This document shows, piece after piece, positions 1-11,213 of a stretch of DNA of 64,000 nt (positions are counted from its first letter, which is position 1; each line of letters starts with the position of its first letter). Under the pieces are notes generated by a model. It worked only from the letters and a program-made list of their open reading frames with translations, was not told the origin of the DNA and searched no databases. This DNA is from Branchinecta lynchi (taxonomy: Eukaryota > Arthropoda > Branchiopoda > Anostraca > Branchinectidae): contig JAKZAP010000007.1 in the NCBI GenBank assembly GCA_023053575.1, forward strand, positions 18,451,304 to 18,515,303, read 5' to 3'. A program made the position numbers and the translations under genes.

Positions 1-1553
1 ATTGCTGGGAGTTTTTGAATTTCCTGCCACGATATCCCAGCTCCTAAAATTTGGATCGCCGAAATGCCGGAGAGGTAAAGACAAAGGATAACAAGAAAAC
101 GGCCGATTTTTGTAGCGCCTTCTAAAGGAAGTCGGAAATGTTTATTTGTGAAGCATTTAATACAAAGTAAAGCATTAGAAGTGTCCGTTGTGCTTTAAGG
201 TAGTGCGCCTCATTGTCTTACGTACCAATATTTGACTCCCCAAAAGTTAAAATGACAAGATACTGTAGAAAACCGTAAGTTAAAGTAGAACGTGTAACGC
301 TTATTAATAGTTGATAATCTAGAAGACGTTAATAGGGTTTTGCTTTATCGTCAGCAGGTAGGGGATTAGGCTGTTCCGCGAGAAGGAGTGAAAAATATAA
401 AAGAAGTTACGCGAGAAAAAACGGTAGTAACTGAGCATGCACATATCAGCTTCGCCAACATCGACTTAAGGGGTTAAGGTTCAATGAAAATTGCCACAAT
501 GAAAAAGCTAAATAATAATACGTAACTTTAACCTCAATCGAGACCTCAATCACGCTAACTTAATAACAAAATACAGAAATGAAACAAGGAACCGGACGGG
601 CACAATTCTAAACAACGGCAAAAGTGAAATTTTATTGATCGTCGAGGTAGTTTGTAACAAGGGATGAGGACGTGTGGAGCTGACGTGCGGTAATTAATGC
701 TGGAAACGGTTTTTAATAAGTTAAAATGCCTTGTTGAATAAGTCGGTTCAGGGAGTTGTTCGGGAAGGAGGTCGTGGAATCTGATGACCGCACAATTTTC
801 TTACCAAAACCAATCGTTAAATTGTGGCGTCGGTTCTCTAACGGTTCGAGCCGTAGAATATTAATCGCTTATTCATAATCGGTGTAATCGTGTGGAAGTA
901 TCACTGCACTGAGGTTAGGTTAGGTTAGGTCACTGACGTCAAATCATTTGTTGAGGGTCTTATACTTTTAAGTGGCGTTTGCGCCAGGCAAAACTTGGCG
1001 AAACGTGCTCTATACGGATAATTTGGAGTACAGTTTTTGCCCATACCGCCGGTGTACCGCAGTGGCCGAGAAGCTGCCAAATAAAAAGACGTCTTTGCGT
1101 CGGAGCTTGGGTTGTCTCTTAGTTGTATTTTCGTTGTAGCCAAAGGTCTTCTGAATTGATGTTACTAATGTGCTCCATTTGTCCCTGTACGAACACATAA
1201 CGCGACAAAAGAAAACAGATCCGTTTGTTAACCTACCCGTAATTTTCAGCATCTCGTCTACTTCGGCCCTCTATCATCATCGAAGGGAAGTGAGTTCGTT
1301 GCCGTGGAGATAACGCCGTCATCCATTGAAATGACACTACCTCCGTTATTATACAAGAAAAAGTACGGCATGTGATCCACGCGCTTGAATGAAATAAAAC
1401 TTGTCTGGAGCGAGAAGTCGTATGTGCCGTAGTTCATAGGTTGGCCAGGGCTCGTTTAGAGCGGAAGAGGTTACTGCGGGTCAAATCACTGGTGCGGCCA
1501 CTTTTAAACCCAATTTACACTAAGAGCGTGTTTCGCTTAGAAAGGAAATCCGT
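1..1553. other. no gene recognised
   Basis: I see no exon of a known family and no long ORF here. The stretch is AT-leaning unique sequence apart from the TTAGG tract at 913-930. Short ORFs at 925-1252 on the minus strand show no family features. Confidence 0.4.
913..930 (+). repeat. short interstitial (TTAGG)n-like tract
   Basis: Three and a half head-to-tail copies of the pentamer GGTTA are visible. TTAGG is the usual arthropod telomere repeat. A tract this short could also be chance, so it only hints at the host group. Confidence 0.4.
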
Positions 1554-1991
1554 ATGACAATGCCCAAGCGAAGTCCTTCACAATTCTGTCAAAACTTTGA
1601 TAACAGATTACACATGTTTGCTCGCCCTTGTGTTAAACATTGTTGGAATTTATTTCTTCTGTTGACCCTTTTAAATGTTATCTCGTCGCCGAACAAATCA
1701 TTTAAGTGCGTCATAACAGATATTAGTAATAATAACTTTTATTTGAGCCCACACAAACAAAACACAACAAAAGTTAACAAGCACTCAAACGAGCTAAGGA
1801 CACACGTCCCTGAGGAGCGCTCTCCTCACAGGAAGGCAGCTGAAAAGGGGATCAGCGGCATTCCTGACAAGAAAGTTCTCAGACCAGAAAATTCTCTTGT
1901 GAGAGGACGCTTTAGATCGCCTCACTATCTCATTCAGTGTACAGCACCTTCGGGAGACAAGTTCATCGTTAACGCTACAAGTCTTTGGTAG
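1554..1991 (+). CDS. unrecognised 145-codon ORF with a hydrophobic N-terminal segment
   Basis: This is an open frame from ATG to TAG with no family I recognise. Residues about 29-46 form a Leu-rich hydrophobic stretch (LFLLLTLLNVI), which could be a signal peptide if translation began at the internal Met21, or a signal anchor from Met1. The remainder is polar and basic, with few cysteines and one possible N-glycosylation site near the end (NATS). No neighbouring exon, promoter or polyA signal supports it. It lies outside the well-defined transposons. It may be a small gene, an exon, or chance. Confidence 0.22.
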   Translation: MTMPKRSPSQFCQNFDNRLHMFARPCVKHCWNLFLLLTLLNVISSPNKSFKCVITDISNNNFYLSPHKQNTTKVNKHSNELRTHVPEERSPHRKAAEKGISGIPDKKVLRPENSLVRGRFRSPHYLIQCTAPSGDKFIVNATSLW

Positions 1992-2093
1992 CGTATATAG
2001 GTGGCGGGCAACTCGATTGTAGCCAGTTTTGAGTAGTCTGGCCGATTTGAGTGAAATATTGGCAACTAGAGATATCCCAAAAAGCTGGTAACA

Positions 2094-2710
2094 TTAGAAC
2101 TGGAACAAGCGAGTTTTCACTGCATCCGAGCATTGCCCAAATTTGAAGACGATCATGTTGTTTCGCTTAAACAAACCTCGTAGAAGCGCGGTAACATGGT
2201 CGTCATCCCGAAGGGTGTACCCCAAATAAGTAATATTACGTACAAACACGATTTCATTCCCACCAAGCCGCACCCCTTCCAGAGACACGGGTAAGCCATT
2301 GTAAGCGATTTTTCGTGTTGAATAGAATATCGCGGGACGTAGCGTAATCATCGCAAATTTTAAGGACCGATTGAGGGCAAAAATGGTGGGCTTAATTGAC
2401 ACGATGTCGTCCGCAAACATAAAATGATTTTAACAAAACCCGTTAATGTGGTAGCCAATCCTCGTAAGGCATAACTTTAGCGAAAGCTCATCAGTATAAA
2501 TCGTGTACAAAAGCGGAGATAGAACACTCCCTGGCGTAGACCGTTCCTAAAGTAAAAAAAAATCCCTCTACGCACCAGAATATCAAGCATAGTGCGGTGG
2601 TTCACGCGATCGAACGCCTTAGAAGCATCAATAAAACATAGAAATACTGGAGTCGAGAAAAACAGAAAGTAATTCACCACGAATTTCAGAAGGAAAATCG
2701 CGAAATCCAC
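2094..2710 (-). pseudogene. degraded LINE reverse transcriptase, family A
   Basis: Two blocks in the minus direction carry RT motifs. The first has the catalytic-aspartate motif A region (PVFLCFIDASKAFDRVNH). The second has the motif C remnant FADD followed by a thumb-like region ending FGQCSDAVKTRLF. Both align block by block with the intact RT ORF at 39950-41137, which has VFVCFLDAKAAFDRVNH and FGRCEASVKTFLF. Part of the finger/palm between them is missing and the frame is broken. It is a dead, truncated non-LTR retrotransposon copy whose 5' side lies just before the hAT-like element at 2757. Confidence 0.8.
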
Positions 2711-2756
2711 TCCAAACTTTAGTTTGTATTGTGTCTCGAGACTTAATAGTCAAATG

Positions 2757-3470
2757 TAGTGGCGTCCCCAGGGGGGGGGGGGCGCAGCCCCCCCCCCCCC
2801 TACGTTTTTTGGTGTTCGGTTAAATTTCGAAATTGGGTGATTTAACGTGTTTCTTGGTTCTCCTTTCTCTATCGAATTTGCTAATTCATCCAACTTTTGT
2901 TCACTCCGCATCGATTTCACCACATTCGGTCCATCCCTTCTTAAATTCTGTGGTTTAACCTGTTTATTTGGACTCATTCGTTGGCGAATTTGGTAATTCA
3001 CCGGACTTTCCTCAAGTCCGTATCTGTTCTATCGCATTCGGTCAGTCCATTTCATGATTCGGTCATTAATCAGATTCATTTGGTTCTCATTCGTGACCGA
3101 ATTCGACAATTCACCTAACTTTTGTTTAGTCCGCATCGATTTCGCCGCATTCAGTCCGTCCGTACGTATATTCGGTGATTTAACCTGTTTATTTGGTCTC
3201 GTTCTTTACCGAATTCAGTAATTCGGTCACATTCGCATCGATTTCGCCGCATTCGGTCCGTCCGTGCGTATATTTGGTGATTTAACCTGTTTATTTGGTC
3301 TCGTTCTTTACCGAATTCAGTAATTCGGTCGCATTCGGTCAGTCCATTTCATAATTCGGTCATTAATCAGCTTCATTTGGTTCTCATTCATGACCGAATA
3401 CGAATAATTCACCTAACTTTTGTTTAGTCCGTGCGTAAATTCGGTGATTTAACCTGTTTATTTGATGATG
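2757..3470. repeat. poly-G/poly-C hairpin followed by ATTCGG module array
   Basis: A run of about 12 G is followed after a few bases by about 14 C, a potential GC hairpin. An irregular tandem array follows. The phrase AACCTGTTTATTTGG recurs near 2956, 3183, 3287 and 3449, and GCATCGATTTCGCCGCATTC near 3142 and 3235. Units of roughly 95-105 bp are partly deleted. The same ATTCGG phrases fill the hAT-like element at 36796-37872, so this array is probably its subterminal sequence. Confidence 0.65.
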
Positions 3471-3925
3471 ATGGTGATGATTTTATTAACGCAAAATTCT
3501 GCAGTATAGACAAATAAAAGGAAAAAATACATTGAGCTTTCAATAATGTAATAAATGCACGAGATAAAAAAATAAACATTTAAAAAAAAAAAGGGACTAA
3601 TTGGGTCTAAAAAATCTTCTTCCTAGATGGAGTGCGGAGAAATGGCCAAAGGCAGAAACGTGAAGGTCCTGGGCAATTGAAGGTAACTTTGCACAAGGGC
3701 CAGAAGGCAAAAAAGTTGCAGTTATACGGGAATTCCTATAACGCCGCGGAAGGTACAAGAGAAATTTACAGTATTTGAAATAATGAGCCCTGATACGTTT
3801 TAAATCTTTTAGCCTCAGAATACCAAATATTCCGGAAAGGTTTCAGACAGAGGGAGAACAAAAACTATTATATAAACTACCAAGGGCTTTTCTGTTATAC
3901 CTTGCTCTATTTGGAACTATTTTTA
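3465..3925 (-). pseudogene. 3' fragment of LINE family B
   Basis: In the minus direction, the translated start IVPNRARYNRKALGSLYNSF matches the post-RT region of the element at 58574-60154 (IVPNRGRYNRKALGKLYSTF). A second shared block is RAHYFKYCKFLLYL against RSCYFKYAKHLLHL. Stops follow. The 3' tail is a short ATC-rich repeat at 3465-3490. It is 5'-truncated and abuts the Helentron-like hairpin at 3925. Confidence 0.75.
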
Positions 3926-4930
3926 GGGTACTTGCCCTTCGGCCAAGTGCCATATAGCGATGGCAATTTCTGTCGGTCGGTCGGTCTGTCGGTCCGGGTT
4001 TTGCTAGTTCGGGCACTTCCAAATAAGCTAGGACGATGAAACTTGGCAGGCATATCAGGGACCCCAAATGATTAAGTTGGAAATAGTCACTTCCCCGATC
4101 CGAGCATCGTGGAGGGAGGGGGGATCCGGAATCTTGAGGTATTTATAACTCTTGAACGGGTGATCGGATGTTAATGAAACTTTGTATTTGGGTGTCTCAG
4201 ACGATCTACATAAAATCCGGACCGGATCCGGTGACTTCGGGGGGAGTTGGAGAGGGGAACCGGAATATAGCTCTAATAAAATGTAGCTGACTTATCCGTT
4301 TTGCTCCGTCAAATTGGAACCGGAAATGCTTAGAGTGGAGGGATCAGGATGAAACTTGGTGGGAGGAGCAAGCACAAGTCCTAGATACATCATTGACATA
4401 ACCGGACCGGATTCGAGCAATATGGGGGGAGTTGGGGGGGGGGGCGGATTTTTTTTTTATTAAACGTGAGTTCGGTACTTCTTGATGCACTAGGACGATG
4501 CAACTGGGCTCGCATATCAGGGACTTGAATAAACCGACTTGAAAATAGTCGTTTGCATGATCCGATCATTGTGGGGGGGTGGCTGGAGGGGGAATCCGGA
4601 ATCTTGAGGTATTTGTAACTCTTGAACGGGTGGTCGGATCTTAATGAAACTTGGTATTTGGAAAGATCTCGTGGCTTAGACGATCCACATAAAATCCGAA
4701 CAGGATCCGGTGACTTCGGGGGGGGGGGGAGTTGGAGAGGGGAACCGGAAATCTTGGGAAACGCTTAGAGTGGAGGGACCAGGATGAAACTTGGTGGGAA
4801 GAGCAAGCACAAGTCAAACATCATTGACGTGAAATTAGGTCTAATAGTTGAAGAGGGGATTTTGCGACATTCTCATCTACTTTCTTGTACCACCTACTCG
4901 TAAAAAGTGCCATATGAGCTCGTAGACCTT
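3925..4930 (-). mobile_element. Helentron-like element, short copy
   Basis: The 3' hairpin lies at 3925-3953, with arms GTACTTG and CAAGTGCC around a TTCGG loop. A GGTCGGTCGGTCTGTCGG tract and modules with the core GATGAAACTTGG follow. The 5' end, read on the minus strand, lies at 4905-4930 as CAAGGTCTACGAGCTC followed by ATATGGCACTT. The next plus-strand base is T, fitting insertion at T|T. It has about 1 kb and no coding capacity. Confidence 0.6.
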
Positions 4931-5149
4931 GTTTCATATCCGACACGAATGGAGCCGTGAACAGCCGAAACAGCGTTATCGCCGATTTTTTTTTTTTTTT
5001 TAGACTGCTATGGTCCTGCCAAGCCATTTACGGTAGGGGAATTGGGGAGTTTTTCGTTTTGAAAAGAAATACCGGAATCTTTCGCGCTGTTTAATTTAAG
5101 ATACTGACATTTAGAAATGTTAACAGAAAGGCCAATTTGAGAAAGACCC

Positions 5150-5530
5150 GGACAAGTTGTTTCTGGGATCCCAAAACGTAAGTAGAGGGATACCTATGAC
5201 ATCGTAAAAGGTGTCCGTCTGTTAGTACGATAACTCTCGAAGGGAATGAGATAAAACTTGGCGTGAGAACTCTTTTGGACAAGGGTAAGGTCTATTTCGT
5301 AGATGGGCTCTGCGGCCCTACATTTAGGGGTGGGGGTTCAAATTAAGGGGCAAACGAAACGTTTTTAAACAGCTAATGTGATAGTCGATTATGGGGTAAG
5401 TAGACATGCTGAACACGATGCTGAAAACCATTTCTTGCCGGACGAATTGTTTTTCCGTGATTCGGCAAAACCGGAAAGTTGGTTAGAAGTAAAATTTTGA
5501 TTTTTCTACATCAGGTTTTTTAGTAAACAT
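5150..5530 (+). mobile_element. GGGATCCC-family element, truncated copy
   Basis: It starts GTTTCTGGGATCCC at about 5157, then AAACGTAAGTAGAGGGATACC, the conserved first part of this family. The TCTCGAAGGGAATGAGAT and ATTTAGGGGTGGGGGTT blocks follow, and one internal module with CCGGACGAATTG. Only the first third of the family is present. Confidence 0.65.
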
Positions 5531-5559
5531 TTTTTTCTGTTTTTCACTTTGTCTGAACC

Positions 5560-6255
5560 AACCTCGAACCCATGGGGTTGATTCGGACAGGACCCGGGTT
5601 GATTCGGACATATATTTTTAATGTACTATTTTTCCATCGACTTTATTTAAATATATTAACTTGGAATGATAATATTACACCTCAAAAGTATATAACAAAC
5701 TAAATAAAACACATGTTTCAATTGCCGAAGTTGCATTAAAATGAAAATCCTTCATTTGTACTTTAAGTTAACCTACCAATTACAGGGGCTGGTAACTTGA
5801 ACTGATGTCAGTAAAGATTCCACAGAAAGATGATTTTAGTCTCACTCTGGCGCAGAAAGAATATATTCAGGCCCCTCGACCTATTTTCTTTCAACGAATC
5901 TCCCTCCTTGATAGACTTTTGGTTTGACCTTTTCATTGGTTTGACCTTTTCCCAAATTAAACTTCACAAGGCGAATCCGCGTTTTTTTTCCTCCTTGAAA
6001 ATCTCATAAATATTAAATTCATTAAACACACACTTTCTTTATCTTTTACTTTATTGTAGACAACTCTACTAACTGATTTTCTTTGGTTGTGACTTACCCT
6101 TTTTAGCGTTCAATTTTCTCTATTTTGATAATTAATTCTGCTAACAGATAACAAGATAAGATTTCTAACTCACTTTCGGGTTTTTATGGGGTATCAGTAG
6201 GCAAAGACTGTACGAACCAACCCCTTCAAAACTGTCCGAACCAACCCCCACCCTG
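5560..6255. repeat. about 0.7 kb stretch bounded by inverted GGGTTGRTTCGGACAG copies
   Basis: GGGTTGATTCGGACA occurs twice at 5575-5612, and its inverse CTGTCCGAACCAACCC lies at about 6230-6246 with a second copy at 6205. The AT-rich interior has no gene. This could be a small non-autonomous DNA transposon, but I found no clear target duplication. 6256-6535 holds nothing recognisable. Confidence 0.4.
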
Positions 6256-6535
6256 ACTAAAATAACAAAATGGTGTACCAGACGAAAATTAAGTTACCTA
6301 TCTCAAAAATGCTGCGCAGGCTATAAACCCTGATCACTAAGCTATATCTTACCGTTAATCGCCTTTCAGTTACCACACATCTTCTCGGTACAGGTTTTTA
6401 ACCTACCATGAGCTTAAAACTTTTCCCTCAAGAAAACCAATTTTTTCTACTTTTTATCAAAACCAGAAAATTGTTTACCATGAAACTTTGGTACGAAGTT
6501 AGTTCACTAGAAGGCAGATGTTATGGTTTTTATGG

Positions 6536-9370
6536 CACTTGAGCTTACTCAAGTGCCATATAGCGATTGTTATTTCTGTCCGTCAGTCGGTCTGTCGGTC
6601 TGTCGGTCCCGGTTTTGCTAGTTCGGGCACTTCCAGATAAGCTAGGACGATGAAACTTGGCAAGCATATCAGGAACTGGACCAGATTAAATTAGAAATTG
6701 TCGCTTCCTCGATCCGACCATCTGGAGGGGAGTGGAGGGAGGGGGAATCCGGAAAAAATAGGAAAAATGAGATATTTTTAGCTTACGAACGGGTGATCGA
6801 ATCTTAATGAAACTTAATACATGGAAGGACTTCGTGTCTCAGACCCTCCATTTTAAATCCAGACCGGATCCGGTGACACTGGGGGGAGTTAGAGGGGAAA
6901 ACCGGAAATCTTGGAAAACACTTAGAGTGGAGGGATCCGAATGAAACTTGGTGGAAAGTACAAGCAAAAGTCCTAGATACGTGACTGATATAACCGGAAC
7001 GGATCCGCTCACTTTGGGGGAGTTGGGGGGGGGGGAGAAGTCCGAATTTGTAGTGATCCCGCGAGTTCCGTGCTTCCTGATGTGCTGGGACGATGGAATT
7101 TGACAGGCATGTCTGGGACCCGACCAGCTTAAATAGGAAATCATCAATTCCCCGATTCGACCATCTGGGGGGGGGGGAGTGGAGGGAGGGTGAAGCCAAA
7201 ATTTGAGGTGTTTTTAGCTTGCGAACGGGTGATCGGATCTTGATGAAAATTGATATTTAGGATGACCTCGTGTCTCAGACACCTCACTTTAAATCCGGGC
7301 CGGATCCGATGACACTGGGGGGAGTTGGAGGAGGGAACCGGAAATTTTGAGAAACGCTTAAAGTGGAGGGATCGGGATGAAACTTGGTGGGAAAAACAAG
7401 CACAGGTCCTAGAAACGTCATTGACATAACCGGACCGGATCAGGGCACTGTGGGGGAGTTGGGGTGGGGAACCGGAAATTTTGAGAAACGCTTAAAGTGG
7501 AGGGATCGGGATGAAACTTGGTGGGAAAAACAAGCACAGGTCCTAGACACGTCATTGACATAACCGGACCGGATCAGGGCACTGTGGGGGAGTTGGGGTG
7601 GGGGTCGTGATTTCTAGCGATCCCGCGAGTTCGGCATACTTCCTGGTGTCCTAGGGCGATGAAACTTGGCAGGTATGTCAGGGATCCGAACAGATTGACT
7701 TGAGAACAGCCGTTTCCCCGACCCGACCATCGTGGGGGGAGTGGGTGGATGGGGAGTCCGGAATCTAGTGGCGTCCATAACTTTTGAACGGGTGATCGGA
7801 TCTTGATGAAAATTGATATTTAGGATGACCTTGTGTCTCAGACACCTCACTTTAAATCTGGGCCGGATCCGATGACACTGGGGGGAATTGGAGGAGTGAA
7901 CCGGAAATTTTGAGAAACGCTTAAAGTGGAGGGATCGGGATGAAACTTGGTGGGAAAAACAAGCACAGGTCCTAGACACGTCATTGAAATAACCGGACCG
8001 GATCAGGGCACTGTGGGGGAGTTGGGATGGGGGTCCGGATTTCTAGCGATCCCGCGAGTTCGGCATACTTCCTGATGTCCTAGGGCGATGAAACTTGGCA
8101 GGTATGTCAGGGATCCGAACAGATTGACTTGAGAACAGCCGTTTCCCCGACCCGACCATCGTGGGGGGAGTGGGTGGATGGGGAGTCCGGAATCTAGTGG
8201 CGTGCATAACTTTTGAACGGGTGATCGGATTTGAATGAAACTTGTCTGGTGAGCTATCGCCTCGGACGTTCAGTGTCACGTCCGGGTCGGGTCCGATACC
8301 TGTGGGGATGGGGGGGGGGGTGGAAAACTCAAGAAACTCTAAAAGCAGAGGGATTGGGACGAAACTTAATGGATGGAACAAGCATAGCCTAGATGAAATT
8401 GACGGAGCCAGATGGTTTCGGGGCTCTGTGGGGGGAGTTGGAGGGGGTTTCCTGGAATTCCGGTAGTCGTGAGTTAGAATAGTTCCAGATGTAAAACGAC
8501 AACGAAACTTTGCAGGCATATTAGCGACCCGAATTATCTTGACTTAAAAACCTGACACAACATACCCCCGGAAACTTCCGTTCCTAGATCCGAGCATTTC
8601 TGGGGGAGCAAGAGAAGAGAAATATGGACTTTTATAAATTGCGAACGAATGGTCTGATTCGAGTGAAACTTCATGGGTGATACGAATCGATGGCCTCGAC
8701 ATGTAAAACATGCGTTCGAACCATATGCGACCACGATTAGGGGAATTGGGGGTGGGGGGACTTTTGACATGCACAAAAACCAAATGGATGGACCGAATGA
8801 GATGCAATTCGACAGTGCCGAGTTTATGCGGCCTAGATTTGTTATTTGGCGTCTGGGCCGGATTCGGCCAAGGTAGGGGGGGGGGTACTGGAAACTTGCA
8901 GATAGGCTATGCTCCAATTTCAGTCAAACTTGATGAGGGAATTAAGAGATTGGGCCCGAACCGGCTCCGACAACGTTGGTGGGAAGGGGGGGGGGGGTAC
9001 CGGAACTTTCCAAAAATGCTCAGATTCGAGTGAAACTTGGTAGATGGTATAAACGAAGATGGTTTAGGTGGTCGATTTTTTTTTATTCCGAACCAGATTC
9101 GGCCACGGTAGGTGGAAATAGAGTGAGTACCGGAAATCGTGTAGCACGTCTAGGGATCAAACAAATGGATTTATTGGGATGAAAGTTTGAACAGTCATGT
9201 GCATTTGCAATCGAGACGATGCCGGAACTGCTCAGAAATGAGTGAAACTAAATATCCTATTTCTATTTACGAACCGCCTTTTTGGATGGCGGGTGTATTT
9301 TGTGACGTTTTCATCTACTTTCTTGTACAGCCTACTCGTACAAGTGCCATATGAGCTCGTAGCTCTTGTT
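6536..9370 (-). mobile_element. Helentron-like element, full-length copy
   Basis: Read on the minus strand, it begins CAAGAGCTACGAGCTC at 9370 and ends in the 3' hairpin at 6536-6565, with arms TGGCACTTGAG and CTCAAGTGCCA. The plus-strand flanks are T on both sides. The interior is an array of three alternating module types of about 120-160 bp. Each has a GATGAAACTTG core and a CCGGATCCGG...GGGGGGAGTTGG block. The three-module super-unit repeats several times, with two nearly identical copies at about 7600-8160. Long ORFs here are artefacts of the array. No Rep/helicase is present. Confidence 0.7.
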
Positions 9371-9394
9371 TTTTTCAGATTTTAGTTACAACTT

Positions 9395-9945
9395 TTAATA
9401 TTTATTTCGCGGGTGTCCAGACCAACCCCGAGCTGCCGAACCATGTGAAAAGCATTTTCTACCCGGACAACTAGTTCACTCGGAATCCGGCCCAAACCGG
9501 AAAATTTGCTGAAAGTAATAAGTTTTATTTGAAGTTGATTAGATGACATATTTAGGGGTAAGAAGAGACGCTGGATCTGTATATGACAATCATTTTTTGC
9601 CGGACATATAATTCGTCCGGAATCCGGTTGTAACCGTTTTTTCTTAAAAGCTAAAGTTTTATTCGAAATTGATTAGATATTCTTTATACGGATAAGGAGA
9701 TACCGTACGATGAAATCGATTCTGAATTTTCTTTTTTTGCTGGACAAGTAGTTCGCTCGGTATTCAGCCGAAACTGGAAATTTGGCAGAAGTAAAGCAGG
9801 AAGTTTCGGTCAGTATCGTCAAAATTGATATGGCTTTAGAGGTATATCTGAACTTGGTTTTCTCTGACGATTAGCCTGGCGAAGATAAGACCCAGTTGTC
9901 TGGATCAAATATTAGATTTTTGGGATCCCATCGAAACCTATGTTA
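9395..9945 (+). mobile_element. GGGATCCC-family element, distal part
   Basis: Three or four diverged modules of about 130 bp carry GGACAACTAGTTCRCTCGGAAT-like and AACCGGAAAATTTG-like phrases. The conserved closing end follows: CAGTTGTCTGGATCAAATATTAG, then TTTTTGGGATCCCATCGAAACC at about 9905-9945. The opening end is missing. Confidence 0.65.
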
Positions 9946-9989
9946 GGTTATTACCCACTTTTGGTTCGACTTATAATGTCGTCTGCATA

Positions 9990-10372
9990 AGCTATGCAAT
10001 TAATACTTAGGTCTCAAGGGAAAAGATAGGACTCTACCCTGTAGTACCCCCTTGCTCACAGGAATGGGTTCCGAAACCGCCCCTGACCATTTCGCCCGAA
10101 CGATCGCGTCATGGTACCAAAACCTTAAAACAGACACAATGGAAGCATTAACACCCTTACGCAACAAAGAAAGTAGAGCCTGTGAATGTACTACATTATC
10201 GAAAGCTCCAGAAATGTCGATTGCACAAAGATGAATGGCAAATTTTCCAACAGTCACCTCCTTGAGAATTGTGGACAGGAATCTATGAGCGTGGCTGCAA
10301 CTGAGTCTTTTTTGAAAACCAAACTGGAAGTCGCCGAACTGGCACTTGGACAGTTAGACGTTATTTCTGGCA
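9990..10372 (-). pseudogene. LINE family B reverse transcriptase fragment
   Basis: The minus-strand frame runs from a QFGFQKRLSCSHAHRFL block into the motif A block ICAxDISGAFDN type and on to PIPVSKGVLQG (motif B). It matches the family B copy at 58574-60154 (QFGFRSTASCAHAHHIL, VDIAGAFDN, IIPVRTGVRQGG). The QG pair of motif B survives but the following residues are altered. There is no YADD. It is a short internal fragment inside the hAT-like composite. Confidence 0.8.
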
Positions 10373-11213
10373 CTAATTTGGTCTCGTGCTCGTTTAAGTT
10401 ACCTGAGTTCGGTAATTTAAGTGGCATTTATTTAGCTCTCGTTCTTTACCATTTACGGTAGCTTCAGCTGGTTGCTGTTCATTTTTTTTATTTCTTAGGA
10501 TTGCAGTAGTTTAGGAATAAGTAATTAAACTAGCCGACTTTTTTTTGCCGTAAATTCCGAAGAAATGTACTTTGTGTCCACTTTAACCTGGATCCCCCTG
10601 TCGTTGCCAGACAACTCTGGGTTGAATAGATAATTTGGGATCGCAGAAAGGGCACTTTTAACATCAGTGTTTCCACAAAATTTCGCAGTCTTCACCAGTT
10701 AGAGGAAGGTTGCCTCATTTAGTTTGCGTGTGAGGCTTAGAATTTTGTGGGGCTTGAACAAAGATAAAAGCTAGAATTTGCATGGGAAGCAGTTAAATGT
10801 TGCCAGAAAAAAAGGCTGTCACAAAAAAATTTCGACTGCGGCGCCTGAATAAATCATAGTCACCGCAGTTAGCGACGTCGTCGCTATGCAGCAACACCGT
10901 TTTTTGCGATTATTTCAAGTCCTGTTGGCAAAACTGGAAAGGTCTTTGAAAGGTAAAAGGCTAGTGACGGCGTATCCATGAAAAACAAAACGGAAAAGCG
11001 TGAAAACGCGCCAATTTTTCTCTTTTGACTTTTTTGTATATGCACAGCAACTTTTTACGTTGTAGCTTCATGAAGGCAACCCCTTGTGTTTTACATTTTT
11101 TTGTTTTACAAATTCAGTAAAAACCAGGTACCGATTCGGTCAATTTTTACCAGGTGCGCCCCCCCCCCCCCCCCCCCCAATGAAGAAAGGCTCGGGACGT
11201 CCCTGGTCAAATG

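Larger units (their letters stand above)
2757..11205. mobile_element. composite hAT-like element with 8-bp target duplication
   Basis: The left end reads TAGTGGCGTCCCC at 2757 and the right end reads GGGACGTCCCTG, ending at 11205. They are imperfect inverted repeats sharing the core CGTCCC. Both ends have homopolymer G/C tracts just inside. The flanks are identical 8-mers, GTCAAATG at 2749-2756 and at 11206-11213, as expected of hAT transposition. Subterminal ATTCGG-rich modules occur at the left (2800-3470) and as remnants at about 10380-10460 and 11130-11150. The interior is other repeats: LINE pieces, two Helentron-like copies and two GGGATCCC-family pieces. No transposase is seen, so this copy is non-autonomous or swollen by later insertions. 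Confidence 0.6.

Noticed and set aside
913..930. True telomere or chromosome end
   Set aside because: Only about 18 bases, flanked by unrelated unique DNA on both sides.
2757..3470. CRISPR array or satellite centromere
   Set aside because: Units are irregular, diverged and share phrases with a hAT-like element; eukaryotic context.
8043..8519. 158-codon ORF rich in Pro and Arg inside the Helentron-like array
   Set aside because: The same frames open in each module copy on both strands because the array is GC-biased and periodic. No domain; shadows of the repeat.
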